NCBI RefSeq assembly: GCF_901000735.1
Contig: NC_081547.1
Span: 24,482,046 to 24,546,045, forward strand
Direction: 5' to 3'
Source of the DNA: Corylus avellana
Lineage: Eukaryota > Streptophyta > Magnoliopsida > Fagales > Betulaceae
DNA length: 64,000 nucleotides
This document shows, in pieces, positions 57,833 through 64,000 of the stretch. The position numbers and the translations under genes are program-made. The notes beneath the pieces were generated by a model. The model did no database searches, was not told the DNA's origin, and saw nothing but the letters and a program-made list of their open reading frames with translations. Numbering within the stretch: position 1 is the first letter of the stretch; every line of letters begins with the position of its first letter.

Positions 57833-58260
57833 TCACAGCTTGTGAGAGTAGCAACTTCTGCAGCACATTCTGCAGGAAATGCACCTGCTGCCACCCAACT
57901 AGCCAAAACAGCATCACCTTATGCCTACAAACAAAATGTGAATAATTCTTCATATCCATGTAATTAAGAAGGAGAAAAAAATATAGAGGCCTAATTGTAT
58001 ACCTAACTTGTAGGCATCTACCATTTTTGGGAACAAAAAAAAAAAGAACCCTAGCATTGGCAACAAAGACGAGAGCAGGTGGTAGGCTGAGGGAACATAT
58101 TAGAAGTGGAAGAGAACTTGCCAACAAGCAAAAGCTTATTGCTGATCTAACTGGCAGCGCTACTGGGCCACCACCAATTCCAGGTGGTGGAGCATTATAC
58201 TCTTTGGGTCCTCCCAGAGTTGGCGGTATGACATTTATAAGGGATAGCTGCTAACTATCC
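57830..58260 (+). other. Coding-like pieces of unknown type inside the 4.45-kb element
   Basis: Two stretches in the plus sense look like exon remnants. One (about 57834-57930) is Ala/Ser/Thr-rich (RVATSAAHSAGNAPAATQLA). The other (about 58060-58254) is basic and then Gly/Pro-rich (GRLREHIRSGRELANKQKLI, later a GPPPIPGGGALY segment), ending at TAA near 58252. They could be the tail of an element-encoded protein. I recognise no family. Confidence 0.35.
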
Positions 58261-59286
58261 GCCAGGTTTTGATGAACATGTTCGAAGAATTGACAAAGGG
58301 AAGAAGAAAATGCATGGACCATGAATGTTTTGTGTGAACGTGTGGTTGTGTAACTTTTTGTGTTGGGGGTGGTCTGTAAACATTGTAAACCCTAAACTTT
58401 ATTAGAACTTGTAGCTGTTTGAGGTATTTTGTAAACATTGTAATGGTTGACCTCTAACGACTTATAGCTGTTTGGTGTCAACTTTATTTTGTGTTTGACC
58501 ACTTATGGCTTGTAACTGTTTTGGCTATTTTTGTAAACAATGTAATGGATGAATTGTAGATGGTTGTCATGTAGCTATTATATCTATTTGGGCTATTTTT
58601 GTAAGCAATGTAATAGATAAATTCTAGATGGTTATCATGTAGCTATTGTAACTGTTTGGGCTATTTTTGTAAACAATGTAATGGATGAATTCTAGATGGT
58701 TGTTATATAGCTGTTTGGTGTCAACTTTATTTTGTGTTTGACCACTTACAGCTTGTAAGTATTTGGGGTATTGTGTAAACATTGTAATGGATGAATTGTA
58801 GATGATGGTCATGTATTTTTGACAACATTTAGATAAATTGAATACTTTTGGATTTGGATTTGGGTATAATTTCTTAAATAGTTGTGACTATCTATATATA
58901 ATGTTTGCTATGATTTTGATAGTTTGATTAGTTTAGAAGTGCTTATACATTTAGTGTTCTTGTGGTATTAATTAGGTTAAATTGAGTACATGTGGATGAT
59001 GTAACTTTTGGATTTAAATTGAATTCAATTGAGTTAAATTGACAACATTTGGCCAATGTTTTATTTCCCAAGCTGAACGTAACACAACATCAAGCAATAA
59101 GATAAATTGCGGTCACAAGGGGGTTGAAAAATGTAGTAAACAAATCCATTTGGATACTTGTAAAATTGTACCAAGAAAATTCATACAAACCATACCAAAT
59201 ATTATACAATAGTTGGGTACAAAAAACTTACTCATATGGTCAATTGATACAAGTCTGATACAAATAAAGACAACAAAATGTCATTT
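58261..59286. other. Non-coding T-rich part of the 4.45-kb element with dispersed short repeats
   Basis: No frame is supported. The words TTTTGTAAACAATGTAATGG and ATGAATT(G/C)TAGATGGTTGTC recur several times at 58420-58810, a diverged array with a step near 60-120 bases. Confidence 0.55.
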
Positions 59287-59875
59287 TCAGCTGCTTAACA
59301 TCAGCTTTGATGCAAGTCCATTAGAAAAAGGAAAACACAACAATACAACAACAAGACACCAACAACATGCAAGTGCAACTCGAAACTTCAGCTGCATCGA
59401 ACGATACTTATTCTCAACCCTTTCAAGTTTAAGTGCAAAATTAGCAACATCAACTTCAATTTTTGACTTGTACTCGGCAAGTTCAATCTTGCATTTGAAG
59501 ACTTCCATTGCCCTTTCGGACTTCAAATTGTGTTGCCACGCTAACAACATCGACATCACTCGATCACCGCACACAAAATTTCTGGTTCAACCAATTTAAA
59601 AAAATTTCAACCACGATTTGTTTCATTCTGGATAATCACACAAATTAGGATTTAATCCATTATTAAAGGATTTAGGCATAACGGGATGAGCAGCAAATTT
59701 CTGTGAAAAAAAATATAAATTCTCAAACACATCTTACCATATAATTTACATAGGCATAAAACATTTTGGCATGATTTTTAGTTGTTGATGCAGTTTTGAC
59801 AACGGTTTTGCTCCTACATTTGCAAATTGGATAGCTCAATTCTGAATCGCTTACCTCACCCTCGGAGTGCTCCAT
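59287..59875 (-). pseudogene. GRF-type zinc-finger-like gene fragment inside the 4.45-kb element
   Basis: On the minus strand, ATG at 59875 begins MEHSEGEVSDSELS followed by a CKCRSKTVVKTASTTKNHAK and MFYAY segment, reminiscent of GRF zinc fingers (CxC, then T..N.GR.FY). After a possible intron (donor GTAAGATG near 59737) the frame ends early. A separate frame at 59574-59287 encodes a coiled-coil-like region (IELAEYKSKIEVDVANFALK) and a hydrophobic tail (FRVALACCWCLVVVLLCFPF), the usual C terminus of plant GRF-zinc-finger small proteins. The zinc ligands after FY are missing. Such genes often ride in plant transposons. Confidence 0.5.
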
Positions 59876-60376
59876 CTTTAACTGTCGTCACCTCGCCGGT
59901 ACTGGATAGTGAGTAATTTTGCCGGTGGATGATTTTTGCCGGTCCTGGGCCTCGTCGTCATGTGGGATTCTTCGCCATTGGAAGTTAGTTCCTCAGCTTT
60001 CTTTCTAAGGCTTCGAATCGATGGCTGGAACCCTAAACCATCAGCTTCGACATTTTTTCCTCAGGCTTCGATGGTGGGTCTTCAGCTTCTAGTTGGAGTG
60101 GCTTGGACGAGTGAGTGAGAAGTTTTGTAATGGTGAGGGTGAGTGAGGGTTAGTAAGAATGAGGAGGGCAAAATGAGTAAGCTAGCTGAAAAAGACCACA
60201 TGAAAATCACGTGAGGGCCCTTCCGTTAGGGTTTGAAGATTCATATGGACGAAAGGGTCTTAGATGAGAGAAAACCAAAGTTTAGGAGGCCTAAGTGAGA
60301 GTTTTGGTAATTCAGGGAGTGTTTATCAAATCGGCAAGAACTTCATGAGAGCTTAGTGAAATTTTCCCAAAATAAA

Positions 60377-60858
60377 GAGAGAGAGAGAGCCCGTGAATTT
60401 CACAACTTTAAGAGTTGCTCTGGGTTGAGGAAGATTAAGAAACATGGGTGAATAAGGTATTTAGTTAGAGAATAACTTATACAGAGAGGTTGCACAAAAG
60501 GTGAGTTTTGTGCAACCAATCAGAGGTTGACACCTAAGCCAAACTTACCAAACTTAAGTTTTTTTTTTTTTAAAAAAAAAAGCTTAACTACACCAAATTA
60601 TATCACATATAAAGTAAAAAATTAATTGTTTATAAAAAATAAAAATAAAAACAGAATTGAACGGGGGTGGCTGGCTGGCCACCCCTTCAATTCATATATA
60701 TATATATAAAGAAAATAGAGAATGAAATATACAATATTTTAGAGTTTACATTTTTATAACTAAAGTTGGCTAAAATGCATGGCATTATTAGAAATACTCT
60801 AGAGAAATAGTTTGGACGTGAGAGAGTTTTAAAAAAGAAAAGACAGTTTAAAAATATG

Positions 60859-60885
<27 letters not shown>
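60377..60885. other. AT-rich DNA right of the 4.45-kb element
   Basis: No gene. 60398-60460 is related to 53909-53980. A GGGGGTGGCTGGCTGGCCACCCC palindrome-like word lies at 60664-60686. A T-run lies at 60859-60888. Confidence 0.45.
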
Positions 60886-60890
<5 letters not shown>

Positions 60891-60990
60891 TGTTCACGCA
60901 AGAAGTGAGAAGATGATTTAAACTAGTGACATCCGCGTCATTAGGCATTGTGTCAGTGGATTGAGCTACCTCATATTAAACCTGAATCGG
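60886..60990 (-). repeat. tRNA-derived SINE fragment, minus orientation
   Basis: On the minus strand: ATGAGGTAGCTCAATCCACTG (A-box-like), about 30 bases, then GATGTCACTAGTTTAAATC (B-box-like), ending next to the T-run at 60859-60888, which is the A tail on the minus strand. The boxes are degenerate. Confidence 0.55.
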
Positions 60991-61955
60991 TATTTTAACC
61001 TATTCCGTAGCATATATACTAACATCATGTCGGCATTTACAATAGGCTCTTTATATTCAGTTTTTCTTTTTCTTTTATAAAAATCTAACAAAATTCATAA
61101 AAACATCAATTTAACAAGCTCCATTATTTACTTTGTATTTAACCATTGTCATACATTCTAAGAGTCAAAAAGCTAAAGTTTAATAATTCTTTAATCTTAT
61201 TTTAGGGATAAATGACCAACAGCAAAAGAAGAGTAACGAGTTTGTTGTTGCAAAAGTAGAGGGTGTATCTGTATCTTCTAAATCTCAGAACCCAAAGAGA
61301 GAGAGAGGAGAGAGAGAGAGAGCTTTAAGCTATATGCCTTGAAATGTATATGTTCAAGGTGCAAAATTAGCTAATGGAAGCCTCGGCTTTTCAGCATCCC
61401 GGGAGAGAAAAACATAGGGCTTCAATCCATCCTCTAATTAAGAAGCATGAAAAACAGAGAAAAATCCTACCTTCAAGTTAAGCCCTCAAAGGGCTTCAAC
61501 CCATCAAAGAAGCTTCGATGTGCTTGAGACTAGCGCGCATAACAGATTAAAAGAAAGAATGAATTTTGAATAAAAATCTCAGAAGAAAGACTCAAAGAAT
61601 CATTTCGTCACCGATTCCCATCTTTTTTCTCACTCACCCGAAAAAATTCTTTTACTTATCCGAGCTTGAATGTGAATTTTTTACTTCTAAAATTGCAATA
61701 GTGCCGAGGCCCTGAATTTGGGCAGTGGACGAGGACGCCATTTGGGCAAATTGGTGGTGGTAAATTGGGGAATTGGATTAGGGCCAAGCCACCCCTATTA
61801 TATTCAGTGGTGGCTGATCCACCCTCTAGGAGTGCATGGGATGGCCGGCTCTGCTGCTCCCTGCTACCCATGGGTGGTTCCACCCTATTTTATTTTTTTA
61901 TTTTTTATTTTTATTTTAATTTATTTTTTTATTTTTTTAAAAAAAAATTAGAGAT
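60991..61955. other. Intergenic DNA, no gene supported
   Basis: Contains a GA-repeat (61298-61321) and a GC-richer block (61700-61890) with GGATGGCCGGCTCTG and CCACCC words like the cores of other small elements here. Frames in this block are not convincing as genes. Confidence 0.45.
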
Positions 61956-61959
61956 ATTT

Positions 61960-62135
61960 TTGTCATAATAAACATTTTATAGGGGCAATTTTGTCATTTT
62001 TCTAGCATTAGGGGCACATTGTTATTGTTTTGGTAGTTTTTGGAGTAAATTGTTGCAATTGATAGTTTAAAAGGGAAATTGACATATTGTCATTGGAGTG
62101 ATAGTTTGAGGGGTTAAGAGGACTTTACCCTATAA
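61960..62135. repeat. Half of a foldback element (family of 52561-53168)
   Basis: On the minus strand it reads CCCCTCAAACTATCACTCC, AATGACAATATGTCAATTTC, CCAAAAACTACCAAAACAAT, matching the arm wording of the 52.6-kb element. The second arm is absent or too diverged. Confidence 0.5.
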
Positions 62136-62189
62136 AATAGAATAGAGATTTCTGGCTGCCTCAAGCGTCAGACATTTTATTTTATTTTT

Positions 62190-62560
62190 TGTAAATTGAA
62201 GAAGAGAGATATTAAAGGGAAATCCAAATTTGAGGTATTAGCACCAAATTTGAGGCATTAGCACCAAATTTATGATGATCGAATCCCTTTTGAGTGATAC
62301 CATCCCTAAAGGGTTAACCTTTCATCCATAGATTTTAGTTTTGAATCAAAAAATAAGTTTTAAGGCATTAGAAACTAAATATTAACTCATAAAAATTTAA
62401 CTAACAAAAAAAAAAAAATTGTATTATTATTATTTTTTTAATATATGTCCGACGCTAGGCTGCCAAAATTTGGCAGCCGCATAGCATGACTCTATAAAGA
62501 GTTGGGATTTTCGGCAACCTGGGGTCATCCCAACGTCTGCCAAAATCTGACGTGGCCAAT

Positions 62561-62591
<31 letters not shown>

Positions 62592-62880
62592 TTGAACAAG
62601 AGATATATTAAAGAAAACTTCAAATTTGAAGTATTAACACTAAATTTAAGGTATTAGCACTAAATTTAAGGCATTAGCACCAAATTTAGGATGATCGAAA
62701 TCCTTTTGGGTGATACAATCCCTAAAAGGTTAACCTTTCACACCTAAATTTTAGTTTTTAATTCAAAAATAAGTTTTGAAGCATTAATAATTTAATTAAC
62801 AAAAAAAAAAAATTATTATTATTTTTTAATATATGTTCTACGCTAGAGGCAGCCGCATAGCAGGACTTCTCTATAAAATA
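62190..62880. repeat. Tandem duplication of about 375 bp
   Basis: A block with GAGATATTAAAGGGAAATCC, several ATTAGCACCAAATTT words, GATGATCGAATCCCTTTTGA and GGCAGCCGCATAGCATGACT (62205-62495) is repeated with substitutions at about 62600-62870. Both copies contain an A-run followed by ATTATTATT. No coding frame. Confidence 0.75.
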
Positions 62881-63047
62881 TGAAAGTTTTAAAACATCCG
62901 TTGCTCTTAGAATTCCGAAAGTTGGGTTGGTCCCTGAGCCCAAAAAATGTGATTGCTCATTTACAATGGTCCGCCAATGGAGTTGGATTCAGAACAATCG
63001 GTTATAGTGGTATGAAAGAATTTGAGATGAAAGAATTCAGTCAAAGA

Positions 63048-63940
63048 ATTTGAGATGAAAGAATTTGGAGTTAGGAAGAGTATATATTGACTGAATTGTT
63101 TTTGGGTGGTGGGATGACACGTGTTTTAATGATGAGCTGGGTGCCTAGTGAAATTTTGTTTTCTAGTCAACCTTTGCGGGTGCCAAGGTTGATGCCAGAC
63201 AAAGCCGTGAAGGTCTAGACGTGAACCTAAAGATAAATGTATTTGAAAAATCTAAAGATTGGTCATTCTTTGCCATCGGACAAAAAATTTACGCCATTAC
63301 CTAAGTTAACAATGCTTTGGGTGTAATCGCTTACGCCATTACCTAAGAATGACCCGCAACTTTCCATTACGTAATCGCTTTCACGGTCGGAGGATGACGT
63401 TCTTTGCTTTCTAGACTGGAATGGCCGAAAAGCCTTCAAAAAGCCCCAAAAACAATTCTGGAACGGGCCATAAAATATCCACTTGTCCAAAAACAATTCG
63501 GTATCCCAAAATTTTATTGACGTGGTAAAATGCTACGGCAAAAAAATTTTGACCAAAAATTTTTGACGTGGTAAATTTCACCACGTCAATAAATTTATTG
63601 ATGTGGTGAAAATCACCACGTCAAAAAAAAATTTTGAATTTTTTAACACTCACCTTTTTAACCATTGAGACACGTAAGAAAGATTTTTCTGACGTGTCAG
63701 TACCATTGACACGTCAAAAACTTGAATTTTTTAACACTCACCTTTTTAACCATTGAGACACGTAAGAAAGATTTTTCTGACGTGTCAGTACCATTGACAC
63801 ATCAGAAATCAATGGTAAAAAAAAAAAAAAAAAATTCACCAGCCCATCATTAAAACACGTGTCATCCCACCACCCAAAAACAATTCAGTCAATATATACT
63901 CTTCCTAACTCCAAATTCTTTCATCTCAAATTCTATGAGC
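63048..63940. mobile_element. Inverted-repeat element with palindromic CACGTC/GACGTG centre
   Basis: The left arm (63048-63150; GAATTTGAGATGAAAGAATT, TTGGAGTTAGGAAGAGTATA, GGGTGGTGGGATGACACGTG) is repeated inverted at 63836-63940, nearly without change over about 100 bases. Inside, 63500-63620 is built of GACGTGG...CCACGTC palindromes, and 63620-63800 has an 81-base tandem duplication (starting TTGAATTTTTTAACACTCAC). No coding frame is supported. The class is not determined. Confidence 0.7.
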
Positions 63941-64000
63941 ACCAAAATCTGCCTATCAAAAGACCAGGGTCTGTTGTTGATCCCCTTGTCCGTCCAGAGC

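Larger units (their letters stand above)
55921..60369. mobile_element. 4.45-kb terminal-inverted-repeat element
   Basis: Left end TGGGGAAACTTCACTAAGCC; on the minus strand the right end is TGGGAAAATTTCACTAAGCT. The ends stay similar for about 90 bases (both contain CCTGAATTACCAAAACTCTC). Seven-base words AAATAAA flank both ends (55914-55920 and 60370-60376), though they are low in complexity. The inside carries 183-bp tandem repeats, plus-strand coding-like pieces at 57830-58260 and a minus-strand GRF-zinc-finger-like gene fragment at 59287-59875. No transposase core was recognised. It is probably a non-autonomous, perhaps Mutator-like, element with acquired genes. Confidence 0.75.

Noticed and set aside
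1..64000. CRISPR arrays, operons, prophage
   Set aside because: The window is plant nuclear DNA. The tandem repeats seen have no spacer pattern.

Overview
This window is nuclear DNA from a eudicot plant, probably woody. The reasons are AT-rich intergenic DNA, GT-AG introns, plant-type proteins (a plastid Ycf20-like protein, plant arginase, a SagB-like nitroreductase, F-box and FAR1-type genes) and a dense mix of plant SINEs, foldback MITEs, hAT, CACTA and Ty3/gypsy elements. I cannot name the species. One 100-base run of N (52419-52518) marks an assembly gap.

Layout. Bases 1-3000 hold no gene I can prove, perhaps the 5' end of a minus-strand gene. The best genic block is 5-21 kb: a two-exon Ycf20-like gene (+, 5961-6960), a three-exon SagB/nitroreductase-family gene (-, 12921-8784) and a six-exon arginase gene (+, 16713-20856) with an extra plastid-transit-like exon about 1 kb upstream. 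From 22 to 32 kb there are two damaged genes: a FAR1-domain gene with frameshifts (-, 25421-23789) and the 5' half of a TsaD/OSGEPL-type gene (+, 27949-31323) that stops after eight exons.

From 32.2 to 37.8 kb there is a five-unit tandem array of about 1.05-1.1 kb per unit. Each unit carries two overlapping minus-strand reading frames of unknown function. This is the most unusual coding-like structure in the window. From 38.4 to 44 kb, pieces of the 11-21 kb genes reappear out of order (a nitroreductase exon piece, arginase 3'-UTR pieces in both orientations), mixed with small inverted-repeat elements.

From 44.36 to 48.42 kb a hAT-like element with an exact 8-bp target duplication contains a nested, protease/polymerase-less Ty3/gypsy-type element with both LTRs. 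An F-box/LRR gene with two point lesions follows (-, 51361-48733). After the gap, 52.5-64 kb is almost wholly mobile DNA: foldback elements, a CACTA terminus with GC-rich palindromic subterminal repeats, a LINE-type RNase H fragment split by a 939-bp hAT-type MITE, a 4.45-kb terminal-inverted-repeat element carrying 183-bp tandem repeats and a GRF-zinc-finger-like gene fragment, and at the far right an inverted-repeat element.

The genes are independent loci, not a pathway: plastid photoprotection (Ycf20-like), mitochondrial arginine catabolism (arginase), organellar tRNA t6A synthesis (TsaD-like, probably dead here), ubiquitin targeting (F-box, damaged) and light-signalling or transposase-derived DNA binding (FAR1, damaged). 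All exon boundaries were read by eye from splice motifs, frame and remembered family patterns; none was checked by alignment.
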